From MWEI01 sp964600235 (GTDB lineage: Bacteria; Desulfobacterota; Desulfomonilia; UBA1062), in contig CAZRIV010000017.1 of NCBI GenBank assembly GCA_964600235.1, positions 1 to 64,000 of the forward strand: a DNA stretch of 64,000 nt. The letters are read 5' to 3'. Below are positions 1 through 6,462 of this stretch, one piece after another. The notes beneath the pieces are model-generated. The model saw only the letters and a program-made list of their open reading frames with translations. It was not told the DNA's origin and ran no database searches. Made by a program: the position numbers and the translations under genes. Each line of letters begins with the position of its first letter. The first letter of the stretch is position 1.

Positions 1-59
1 GTTGGTGGTGCTTCAAAATATACCACCCATTCGAGGAGGCCTTACATAGTATCAACCGG

Positions 60-113
60 CTGGAGTCGGACTCGGCCTTCGGCCGCGCCGCTCAGCCAGC
101 ACGTTGAGGGCTA
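60..113 (+). repeat. Possible integron attC-like site (1)
   Basis: An imperfect palindrome runs from GGCTGGAG to CTCAGCC around a CGGCCTTCGGCCG core and ends in CACGTTGAGGGC. Similar structures ending in CGTT plus purines follow each of the next small genes. The size and the outer GTTRR end fit a degenerate integron recombination site. No integrase gene lies in the window, so the call rests on the repeated architecture only. Confidence 0.45.
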
Positions 114-157
114 ACATAAAAAAGAACGAACTGGAGAATAATTGGAGGTAATCGAGG

Positions 158-892
158 ATGCACAATACTTTCTGGACCGCGCTGGCTACTAGTATCATGG
201 CGGCGATCGTAACGTCCTCCGGCATCTACACGATTCGGAGATTTGCCGATTGGGGGAAGCGTAATACTAGCTATTTCATGTGCTTCGCGGCAGGAGTACT
301 GATCGCGGCATCCTTTCTTCATATGATTCCAAAAGCATTTTCCATGAATCTCCATGCATCGAGATGGATTCTCGTCGGTTTCTTCGGATTGCACCTGTTC
401 AATCGCTTCATAACCTCTTTTGTCTGCGACAAGCATACAGGAAACGAAGACTATGTCATCGGAATCGTTCCCTTGCTAGGTATCGGTTTCCACTCTCTTT
501 TAGACGGTGTAATTTACTCCATCTCCTTTACGGTAAGTGTATTCACTGGATTTATCACAACCTTTGGCATGGTTCTGCACGAATTCCCCGAGGGCATTAT
601 CACCTATCTTTTGCTCATCCGTAGCGGGGTAAAGGAACGCTCTGCTATGTGGTTTTCATTCCTTGCGGCCGCTGTGACCACTCCTATCGGCATGGTGCTT
701 TCTTATCCCTTCATAAGCGACATTCAGAAACCTTTTCTGGGCGCGTTACTTTCCTTGTCGGCCGGCGCTCTTGTTTACGTTGGTGCTACGCATCTGCTAC
801 CGCGAGCTGAACAGGAGAAGAAACGGTTTAGTCTTGTAGCGTTGGGAGGAGGCGTTTTGGTAGCCGTGATCATCGTATTTTCCAAAGCTTGA
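158..892 (+). CDS. ZIP-family divalent metal transporter
   Basis: This is a 244-residue polytopic inner-membrane protein with about seven to eight hydrophobic helices. The two ZIP signature segments are visible: FHSLLDG near residue 110 (helix IV, H-x3-D) and LHEFPEG near residue 142 (helix V, H-E-x2-E-G). In the ZIP family these residues line the binuclear metal site that passes zinc, iron or related ions into the cytoplasm. The histidine-rich cytoplasmic loop of many ZIPs is lacking. It stands alone between two attC-like palindromes, so it looks like a gene-cassette passenger. The ATG is preceded by GGAGGTAATCGAGG, a ribosome-binding site at a somewhat long distance. The family is clear, the substrate is not. 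Confidence 0.85.
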   Translation: MHNTFWTALATSIMAAIVTSSGIYTIRRFADWGKRNTSYFMCFAAGVLIAASFLHMIPKAFSMNLHASRWILVGFFGLHLFNRFITSFVCDKHTGNEDYVIGIVPLLGIGFHSLLDGVIYSISFTVSVFTGFITTFGMVLHEFPEGIITYLLLIRSGVKERSAMWFSFLAAAVTTPIGMVLSYPFISDIQKPFLGALLSLSAGALVYVGATHLLPRAEQEKKRFSLVALGGGVLVAVIIVFSKA

Positions 893-1007
893 GGTGGTGC
901 GAAAGCCGAACCATCGGCTGCACGCGTACTGCTTGGGCCGCACTTCCGTGGTAACTTGTCAGTCCAACTTGGCCCTGCGCAGCCGGTGAGTCGGGCACGT
1001 TCGCTTT
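893..1007 (+). repeat. Possible integron attC-like site (2, long form)
   Basis: The 115 bp after the ZIP gene contain a GCCGAAC-x-CGGCTGC left end and a GCAGCCGG...CACGTTCGC right end that can fold back on each other. The overall size is within the range of long attC sites. It is less symmetrical than the other copies, so confidence is lower. Confidence 0.35.
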
Positions 1008-1028
1008 TCATATTGCTATTGAAAAGTT

Positions 1029-1039
1029 GTCATCATGAC
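1029..1039. promoter_or_regulatory. Candidate operator of the RHH/RelE toxin-antitoxin pair
   Basis: GTCATCATGAC is a palindrome around a central C, placed about 37 bp before the antitoxin start and overlapping an AT-rich promoter-like stretch (TATAATGTTATA). Ribbon-helix-helix antitoxins usually repress their own operon from such sites. The site is short, so this is a suggestion from position. Confidence 0.35.
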
Positions 1040-1075
1040 GTTATAATGTTATAGCATCATGAAGGAGGTAACGTT

Positions 1076-1309
1076 ATGGCGATGCCGGCTAAAAGATCAA
1101 CCATATACCTTGATCCGGATCTTCATAAAGCATTGCGTTTAAAAGCAGTGGAAACATCCCGTTCTTTATCAGATCTTGTGAATGAAGCTGTCCGTGAATC
1201 TCTGGCGGAAGATGCTGAGGACATTTCTGCATTTGAGGAAAGAATATCTGAACCTCGCATCAGTTATGATGAAATGGTCAAGAGATTGAAGAAAGATGGC
1301 CGGATATAA
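1076..1309 (+). CDS. Ribbon-helix-helix antitoxin
   Basis: A 77-residue protein. The N-terminus (KRSTIYLDPDLHKALRLKA) is a typical ribbon-helix-helix DNA-binding fold: one beta strand followed by two helices, with SLSDLVNEAV as the second helix. The acidic C-terminal part would wrap around the partner toxin. It is expected to neutralise the RelE-like protein encoded next, whose start codon it overlaps by 14 bp, and to repress the operon. A strong ribosome-binding site (AAGGAGGT) precedes the ATG. The family of the DNA-binding half is clear; the antitoxin role follows from the neighbour. Confidence 0.85.
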   Translation: MAMPAKRSTIYLDPDLHKALRLKAVETSRSLSDLVNEAVRESLAEDAEDISAFEERISEPRISYDEMVKRLKKDGRI

Positions 1310-1553
1310 AATCTTCTTCAAGAAATCAGTTGAGAAAGATTTCAGATCAATTCCCAAAACAGACCTCAAGAGAATCCTTGCCCGTATAAAGTCACTTGCT
1401 GATGACCCCCGCCCTGCCGGGTGCGAAAAATTAACCGGCCAAGAAAGGTATCGAGTACGCCAAGGTTTATATCGTATTATTTATTCCATACAAGACTATG
1501 AACTAACAGTCTGGGTTGTTAAGGTTGGTCATCGTAAAGACGTCTATCGCTAA
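1296..1553 (+). CDS. RelE/ParE-superfamily toxin
   Basis: An 85-residue protein of normal RelE length. The C-terminal half shows YRVRQGLYRIIYSI followed by VGHRKDVYR, the arginine-, tyrosine- and histidine-rich signature of RelE-type ribosome-dependent mRNA interferases. The N-terminal helix (KKSVEKDFRSIP) also fits. It overlaps the ribbon-helix-helix antitoxin gene by 14 bp, so the two are co-translated. The basic residues needed for mRNA cleavage in RelE appear present, but ParE-type gyrase poisons share the same fold, so the exact target is not settled. It sits in the cassette-like array. Confidence 0.88.
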   Translation: MAGYKIFFKKSVEKDFRSIPKTDLKRILARIKSLADDPRPAGCEKLTGQERYRVRQGLYRIIYSIQDYELTVWVVKVGHRKDVYR

Positions 1554-1606
1554 AGCGAACCAGCCACTCAAACCGACGGCCTACGGCCGCGGCTGAGCGG
1601 CACGTT
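1554..1606 (+). repeat. Possible integron attC-like site (3)
   Basis: GCCACTCAAACCGACGGCC, TAC, then GGCCGCGGCTGAGCGGC form an imperfect hairpin that ends in ACGTTATC. This is one of the clearer copies, with the extrahelical bases between the arms that attC sites normally show. Confidence 0.5.
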
Positions 1607-1636
1607 ATCTTCTTTACCTTGCTATTCCCTATTGTA

Positions 1637-1665
1637 ATACACATTATTTGCACTATAATGTGTAT
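1637..1665. promoter_or_regulatory. Operator-like inverted repeat upstream of vapBC
   Basis: ATACACATTAT and ATAATGTGTAT form a perfect 11-bp inverted repeat separated by 7 bp, ending about 20 bp before the vapB start. Its position over the likely promoter suggests autoregulation by the VapBC complex. Confidence 0.55.
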
Positions 1666-1685
1666 AATAAAAATAGGAGCTGGTT

Positions 1686-1889
1686 ATGAAGCGTACTAAC
1701 ATAGTCCTTGATGATAAACTGGTTCATGAATGTATGAAAGCTACTGGTATCAAGACACAGAAAGCACTGATAGATCACGCTCTGCAGGAGTTGCTCCGTC
1801 GGGAAAACCAGGCAAAAATACTGGAGCTTAAAGGTAGGATACTCTGGGAAGGCACCTTGGATGAGTGGCGCCAGGGGCGATGTCAATAA
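1686..1889 (+). CDS. vapB: VapB-type antitoxin
   Basis: A 67-residue protein. Residues 1-40 (KRTNIVLDDKLVHECMKATG, then KTQKALIDHALQEL) form the short DNA-binding domain typical of type II VapB antitoxins. The tail (ILWEGTLDEWRQ) is the toxin-binding part. Its TAA stop overlaps the ATG of the PIN-domain toxin (TAATG). The start is preceded by AGGAG at suitable spacing. It is expected to inhibit the VapC RNase and repress the operon from the inverted repeat upstream. Confidence 0.85.
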   Translation: MKRTNIVLDDKLVHECMKATGIKTQKALIDHALQELLRRENQAKILELKGRILWEGTLDEWRQGRCQ

Positions 1890-2287
1890 TGGTGCTTGTT
1901 GATACCACTGTATGGATTGATTTCTTCTCTGGTCGCTCATTACCACACGTGAAAGCACTGGAAGACCTTCTCGTTAACAGAAAAGATTTATGCATAAGCG
2001 GAATAATCTTAACCGAGGTATTACAGGGGATAAGGGGTGATTCCGAATTCGATAAGACAAGAGATTTGTTCAGTAACCTCATTTTCTTACCCATGCGTTA
2101 TTCAACCTTTTTAAGATCTGCTGAGATCTATCGTTCTCTTCGTAAGAAAGGGATCACCATAAGAAAGACAGTTGACTGCATGATTGCCTCTGTTGCTCTT
2201 GAAAATGATATTGCTCTCCTCGACAATGACAAAGATTTTGATCCAATTGAGCATCATTTCGGATTGAAGAGAATTCCAAGAAGATAA
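1889..2287 (+). CDS. vapC: VapC-type PIN-domain ribonuclease toxin
   Basis: A 132-residue PIN-domain protein. The N-terminal MVLVDTTVWIDFF carries the first catalytic aspartate, LTEVLQGI the conserved glutamate, and the later DCMIASVALENDIALLDNDKDF the remaining acidic residues of the metal site. VapC toxins cut tRNA or rRNA in a magnesium-dependent way. I chose the ATG that overlaps the vapB stop (TAATG); an ATG nine bases upstream would add three residues. With its antitoxin it fills one putative integron cassette. Confidence 0.88.
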   Translation: MVLVDTTVWIDFFSGRSLPHVKALEDLLVNRKDLCISGIILTEVLQGIRGDSEFDKTRDLFSNLIFLPMRYSTFLRSAEIYRSLRKKGITIRKTVDCMIASVALENDIALLDNDKDFDPIEHHFGLKRIPRR

Positions 2288-2337
2288 CAAATCGCTTCAC
2301 CTGACGGCTGCCGCCGCAGGTGGGCTTTATCGTTAGC
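2288..2337 (+). repeat. Possible integron attC-like site (4)
   Basis: CACCTG and CAGGTG flank a GC-rich centre, and the structure ends in ATCGTTAGCC. Together with the preceding GATAAC it resembles a short attC site. Confidence 0.42.
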
Positions 2338-2376
2338 CAGGGAAATACACGTCAAACATAAAAGCCATCAGGGAGA

Positions 2377-2751
2377 ATGACTTTGATATCCAAAAAAGAC
2401 ATCAAGAGAGAATATAAAGAACGTAAGAAGCCGGCTGGGATCTTCCAAGTGAGGAATACGGTGAATGGCAAGGTGCTACTTGGCAGCAGTTTGAATCTTG
2501 ATGGAATATTGAACAGTCAAAAGTTCAAACTGTCAATTGGAGGGCATCGCAACAAAGAACTTCAGAAGGAATGGAATGAATTTGGTCCGGATAAATTTGT
2601 CTTCGAGATTCTGGACGTTGTTCAAGTTAATGATTATCCCAATTTCAATCTGAACGATGAACTGACGTTGCTTGAGCAAATCTGGCTTGAAAAAATCCGA
2701 TCTTCCGGTGAGCTAGGCTATAACACCGATTCAAATGTTCGTCAGGCATAA
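2377..2751 (+). CDS. GIY-YIG-like nuclease family protein
   Basis: A 124-residue protein. The segment KPAGIFQVRNTVNGKVLLGSS is a recognisable GIY-YIG start, with GIF in place of GIY and VLLG in place of YIG. It is followed by a helical stretch with conserved basic residues and FGPDKFVFEIL. GIY-YIG domains cut DNA with one metal ion. The match is that of the small family often carried in gene cassettes as a free-standing domain; activity cannot be judged because the tyrosines of both motifs are replaced. GGGAGA precedes the ATG. It lies between two attC-like palindromes. Confidence 0.7.
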   Translation: MTLISKKDIKREYKERKKPAGIFQVRNTVNGKVLLGSSLNLDGILNSQKFKLSIGGHRNKELQKEWNEFGPDKFVFEILDVVQVNDYPNFNLNDELTLLEQIWLEKIRSSGELGYNTDSNVRQA

Positions 2752-2754
2752 GCA

Positions 2755-2813
2755 GGCGAACAAAGTCATCCACCTGACTGCTTTCAGCCGCCGCTGACAG
2801 GCTCGTTGGGCAT
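2755..2813 (+). repeat. Possible integron attC-like site (5)
   Basis: CCTGACTGC and GCTGACAGG face each other around TTTCAGCCGCC, and the structure ends in CTCGTTGGGC, which matches the usual attC GTTRRRY end best of all copies. Confidence 0.5.
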
Positions 2814-2832
2814 GATGGAAAAGGAGGGGAGA

Positions 2833-3084
2833 ATGAAAATGAACGTAAAGGCTTTTGCACTGGCATCAGGAATCATATGGGGATTCGGCCTTTTCGCACT
2901 CACCTGGTGGATCATGGCATTCGATGGCATCACTCACGAGGTCACTCTCATCGGCAGGCTTTATCGAGGATACAACATAAGTCCGATGGGAAGCCTTCTG
3001 GGGTTGATCTGGGGGTTCTTCGATGCTTTAGTCGGCGGAGCAGTGTTCGCATGGCTGTACAACCTGATTGCCGTTCGCAGTTAG
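2833..3084 (+). CDS. Small membrane protein, holin-like
   Basis: An 83-residue protein with two transmembrane helices (AFALASGIIWGFGLFALTWW and a second one containing LLGLIWGFFDALVGGAVFAW) joined by a polar loop with GRLYRGYNISP. Small proteins with this pattern recur in environmental bacteria and gene cassettes and are often labelled phage holin; the function is not established. The start was set at the ATG behind AAGGAGGGGAGA. It lies between two attC-like structures. Confidence 0.65.
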   Translation: MKMNVKAFALASGIIWGFGLFALTWWIMAFDGITHEVTLIGRLYRGYNISPMGSLLGLIWGFFDALVGGAVFAWLYNLIAVRS

Positions 3085-3109
3085 AAGAGGGAAAAACAGC
3101 AGGGTCCTG

Positions 3110-3163
3110 CCCAGGCAAATCCGGCCGACGGCTTACCTGAAGCCGGTGATCATTACGTTGGGT
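3110..3163 (+). repeat. Possible integron attC-like site (6)
   Basis: CGACGGCTT and AAGCCGGTG pair around ACCTG, and the sequence ends in TTACGTTGGGTTT. This is the last such structure before ordinary chromosomal genes begin, so it may mark the end of the array. Confidence 0.4.
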
Positions 3164-3245
3164 TTCTCATGTTAACGAGCATTTATTGTGACCCCCTCAT
3201 GGACTGTACCCGTGATAGGCGGTAAAATCACGGCAGGGGGACATT

Positions 3246-4052
3246 ATGACGAACAGGGCATGCATCGTGGTCTTCGGTGTTGTATCAATGTTCCTGAGCG
3301 GATGTGACATCCAGGGCCGCCTGCTCTATTACCCCGGACAGATCGGCGTTGAAGAGATCCGGCAATACGCTCTGGACAATGGTCTGCGCATGTGGCCCGA
3401 GCAGGGCCAGGCGTATCTGGGCATAGTGAGCACGGACGGCCCGTCGCAACCCAGGGGTACGGTGGTCGTATTCCACGGCAACGCGGGCACGGCCGTGTCC
3501 CGCAGATACTATATCGATGCGCTTGAATCCAGGGGTTACCATGTGGTGCTGGCCGAGTATCCGGGCTATGGCGGCAGGCCCGGCGAATTGAGCGAGAAGA
3601 GCTTCGTTGCCGATGCCCGGCGCACCGCCCGGCGTGCCAGGGAAGCATTCGGAAGCCCGTTGTACCTGTGGGGGGAATCCATGGGATGCGGCGTCGCGTC
3701 TGCCCTGGCAGCCGACCCGGAACTCGGCCCCCAAGGCGTCGTGATGCTGACGCCGTGGGACTCGCTGCTCAACGAGGGAAAGGCCCTGTTCCCATGGCTG
3801 CCGGTCAGGTTTTTCCTGCGGGATGCCTACGATAACGTGGCCAACCTGGCGGGCTACAAGGGCCCGGTTGCGGTAATAATGTCCGACCGGGATGAAGTGG
3901 TTCCCAACCGCCTGACTCAAAGGCTGTACGAGTCCCTATCTCAGCCCAAACGGCTGTGGGTTTTCGGAAACGCAGGGCATAATGACTGGCCCGGCAGCCC
4001 TGGACTTGCCTGGTGGGATGAGGTAATGTTCTTTCTCGATTCGAACAGATGA
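3246..4052 (+). CDS. Alpha/beta hydrolase lipoprotein
   Basis: A 268-residue protein with a lipoprotein signal (hydrophobic stretch ending in LSGC, residues 16-19), so it is probably anchored to a membrane after export. The alpha/beta-hydrolase fold is shown by FHGNAGTA (oxyanion region), the nucleophile elbow GESMG near residue 142, a late DEVV aspartate and a GHND histidine near the C-terminus. The order serine, aspartate, histidine is intact. It resembles the BEM46/ABHD13-like serine hydrolases; the substrate is unknown. It is followed tail-to-tail by the isoprenoid operon. Confidence 0.8.
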   Translation: MTNRACIVVFGVVSMFLSGCDIQGRLLYYPGQIGVEEIRQYALDNGLRMWPEQGQAYLGIVSTDGPSQPRGTVVVFHGNAGTAVSRRYYIDALESRGYHVVLAEYPGYGGRPGELSEKSFVADARRTARRAREAFGSPLYLWGESMGCGVASALAADPELGPQGVVMLTPWDSLLNEGKALFPWLPVRFFLRDAYDNVANLAGYKGPVAVIMSDRDEVVPNRLTQRLYESLSQPKRLWVFGNAGHNDWPGSPGLAWWDEVMFFLDSNR

Positions 4053-4099
4053 ACGCCCAGGCCGGGGCTAGACGGTTATGAGATGCCGCCTGAGATGCC

Positions 4100-5728
4100 T
4101 CACATCATGGTAGCCAGCCACAGCAGGCCCATGGCTGGGACAATGATCCACAGCCCCATCACGTAGATGGTGTACATCCGGTTGTCGAAGATGGTCTGCT
4201 CCGCGTAGAAATCTATACCCTTGGCCAGGAAGAACAACGGCGGCAGGAGTCCATAGGCAATCGCCGGGGCTATCTTCAGGGGAAAGCTCAGGAACAGTAC
4301 CAGGGCGAGCCCCATGATGGAATATTCCAGCAGCATGGTGGCCTTGTCCTCATTGATGTACCTGGCGAGGCTCAGGCGCCCCATGATGGCGTCCTTCTCC
4401 ATATTCTTGAGCCCGAGCAGGACCTCGGCCGTAAGGTAGTGGGTGGCCACATACACCGCAAGCAGCGCGATGTTCGGCTGAACCACCGTGTGGGTGAGGA
4501 TGAGCGGGACCACGATGGAGGTGAGGATGAAGATGACTGCTCCGAAGATGCTCTTGAGGTAATCCTGCACCCCGGAAACATCCACCAGGGGTCTCAGAAG
4601 GGAGGCGCCGATAATGACGAGCGCCCCCGCGAATTCACCCGAGGCCAGGGCGATGGACATGGCGATACCCGTGGAGATGGCCCATGTGGGCCACTGCCGT
4701 GCCCTCTGGGTGCGTGCCGTTGACGAGAATGCCAGGAAGAAAGCGGCCAGCAGCATATCCCACTGGTATGCCTGCCCGCAGAACACCAGTGCGACCATGG
4801 CGACGCCGAGACAGCCCAGCGAGGGCAGCAGCGGCGACTCGGCCAGAGTATCGAGCAGAGCATTCTCGATGGTCGACGATGCATGGATGCTCCTGAGGGC
4901 ATCGATGCATTCCTCTATCACCCAGTGGGGAGTTGATGCCCCCGCGATGACAGCGACCTTTTTCATCTGGGACCGGTTGATGTCCTTGAGCTGGTCAGGG
5001 GATTCTACCTTGATGACGCTGCGGTTCTCCTTGGCTGCGATCTCGGCCAGGCGCTTGGTGTTGGCCGAGTTCCTGCCGCCGATGACAATGAAGGTGTCAT
5101 GGTCTTTTGCCAGGTCCCTCACCTCGCTCTGGCGGTCCACGGTCGAGCGGCAGATAGTGTCCGACACGTCTAAAATATCCGCCTTTTCCCTGAGGATATC
5201 GATGATGTCCTTGTAAAGGGAAACGTCAAAGGTGGTCTGCGCCACCACCGCAAGCCTCTTCACCTTGGGGACGCTTCGGGCGTCTTCAACGGTCTCGATG
5301 ATAATCCCCTTGCTGCCCGCCACCCCCATGTGGGCATCCATCTCGGGGTGGTCCTTGTCCCCCACGATGACAATGAGGTCAGCGGTCTTGGAGGCCTTTT
5401 TGATGACCGCATGCAGCTTGAGCACCATGGGGCAGGCGGCATCGATGACCTCTACCCCCCTCTCCGTCAGGGCTGATTTCTTGTCCGGCGAGATGCCGTG
5501 GGCCCGTACAATGGCAATGTCGCCGGGCTTGAGCTTCGGGTCGTTTATGTCGTGGACTATCCCGATCCCCCGCCTGGTAAGGGCATCGATGACCTGGGGG
5601 TTGTGGATGATCTGCCCCAGCGTATAGATCCTCCTTTTCAGGTCTCTCTGCCGCACCTTGAAGGTGATGTCGATGGCCCTGCGGACCCCGAAGCAGAAAC
5701 CTGCGTGGCGAGCGATGGTAATCTTCAT
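4100..5728 (-). CDS. ispH: IspH fused to a UbiA-like membrane domain
   Basis: A 542-residue fusion. Residues 1 to about 280 are a complete 4-hydroxy-3-methylbut-2-enyl diphosphate reductase, the last enzyme of the MEP isoprenoid pathway. The three iron-sulfur cysteines are present (GFCFG, DAACP, DTICR), as are RAHG, DHPE, QTTF and SANT substrate-site motifs. Residues about 290-542 form a multi-helix membrane domain; KNMEKDAIMGR resembles the second aspartate-rich motif of UbiA prenyltransferases, but the first N/D-D-x3-D motif is not intact. Ordinary IspH is about 280-320 residues, so the tail is an addition. Its ATG overlaps the tlyA stop (TAATG), at the end of the ispA-dxs-tlyA-ispH operon. 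The membrane part could anchor the enzyme or bind an isoprenoid. Confidence 0.85.
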   Translation of the reverse strand: MKITIARHAGFCFGVRRAIDITFKVRQRDLKRRIYTLGQIIHNPQVIDALTRRGIGIVHDINDPKLKPGDIAIVRAHGISPDKKSALTERGVEVIDAACPMVLKLHAVIKKASKTADLIVIVGDKDHPEMDAHMGVAGSKGIIIETVEDARSVPKVKRLAVVAQTTFDVSLYKDIIDILREKADILDVSDTICRSTVDRQSEVRDLAKDHDTFIVIGGRNSANTKRLAEIAAKENRSVIKVESPDQLKDINRSQMKKVAVIAGASTPHWVIEECIDALRSIHASSTIENALLDTLAESPLLPSLGCLGVAMVALVFCGQAYQWDMLLAAFFLAFSSTARTQRARQWPTWAISTGIAMSIALASGEFAGALVIIGASLLRPLVDVSGVQDYLKSIFGAVIFILTSIVVPLILTHTVVQPNIALLAVYVATHYLTAEVLLGLKNMEKDAIMGRLSLARYINEDKATMLLEYSIMGLALVLFLSFPLKIAPAIAYGLLPPLFFLAKGIDFYAEQTIFDNRMYTIYVMGLWIIVPAMGLLWLATMM

Positions 5729-6462
5729 TACAAGACCTTTCTCATGGCATGGATAAGGTATTCCTGGTTCCCCTTGGCGCCTTTCACCGGAGAAGGGATA
5801 ATTCCGTTCACGATCAGTGCCAGCCCCTCAAAAAAAGATCTGATATCCGCAATGACCGCTTCGTGTACGGCCATGTCTCGTATGATGCCGCCCTTGCCCA
5901 CCTGCTCCTTGCCGGCCTCGAACTGTGGTTTGATGAGGGCGACGAGACGGGCGTCGCCCTTCAGGAGGTTCAATACGGGAGGTACTACCAGCTTCAGCGA
6001 GATGAACGAAACGTCGAAGGTGGCGATGTCGCACGGCTCCGGTACGTGTTCCCGGCTGACCATGCGCGCATTGACGCCCTCCAGGCAGATAACCCGCGGA
6101 TCCTTTCTCAACCTCCAGTGGAGTTGCGCATAGCCTACATCCACCGCATACACCTTCCGGGCGCCCCTCTTCAGCATGAGCTCGGAAAATCCCCCCGTGG
6201 ACGCGCCGATATCCAGGGCGACCATGCCGGTTACATCGATTTCAAAGGTGTCCAGGGCGGCCTGGAGCTTAAGCGCCCCCCTGCTCACAAAACCGTTGAG
6301 CGCCTTTATCGAGACAAGCCTGTCATCCTCGACGGCAGTGCCCGCCTTGGTCACGGCATGTCCATCCACCAGCACATGGCCCGCCATAATGAGGCCCAGC
6401 GCCTTGGAGCGGGTCTCGACAAGACCCTTGTCCACCAGAAGCTTGTCCAGGCGGACCTTCAC
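5728..6462 (-). CDS. tlyA: TlyA-family rRNA 2'-O-methyltransferase / S4-domain protein
   Basis: A 244-residue protein. Residues 1-60 are an S4 RNA-binding domain (RLDKLLVDKGLVETRSKA). A FtsJ-like Rossmann methyltransferase domain follows, with the SAM motif ALDIGASTGGFSELML near residue 83, and DVSFISL and LIKPQFE further on. TlyA proteins methylate ribosomal RNA at ribose 2'-O positions. The start is GTG, overlapping the dxs stop (GTGA). It sits between dxs and ispH, a recurring arrangement in which tlyA travels with isoprenoid genes without an obvious functional link. Confidence 0.9.
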   Translation of the reverse strand: MKVRLDKLLVDKGLVETRSKALGLIMAGHVLVDGHAVTKAGTAVEDDRLVSIKALNGFVSRGALKLQAALDTFEIDVTGMVALDIGASTGGFSELMLKRGARKVYAVDVGYAQLHWRLRKDPRVICLEGVNARMVSREHVPEPCDIATFDVSFISLKLVVPPVLNLLKGDARLVALIKPQFEAGKEQVGKGGIIRDMAVHEAVIADIRSFFEGLALIVNGIIPSPVKGAKGNQEYLIHAMRKVL

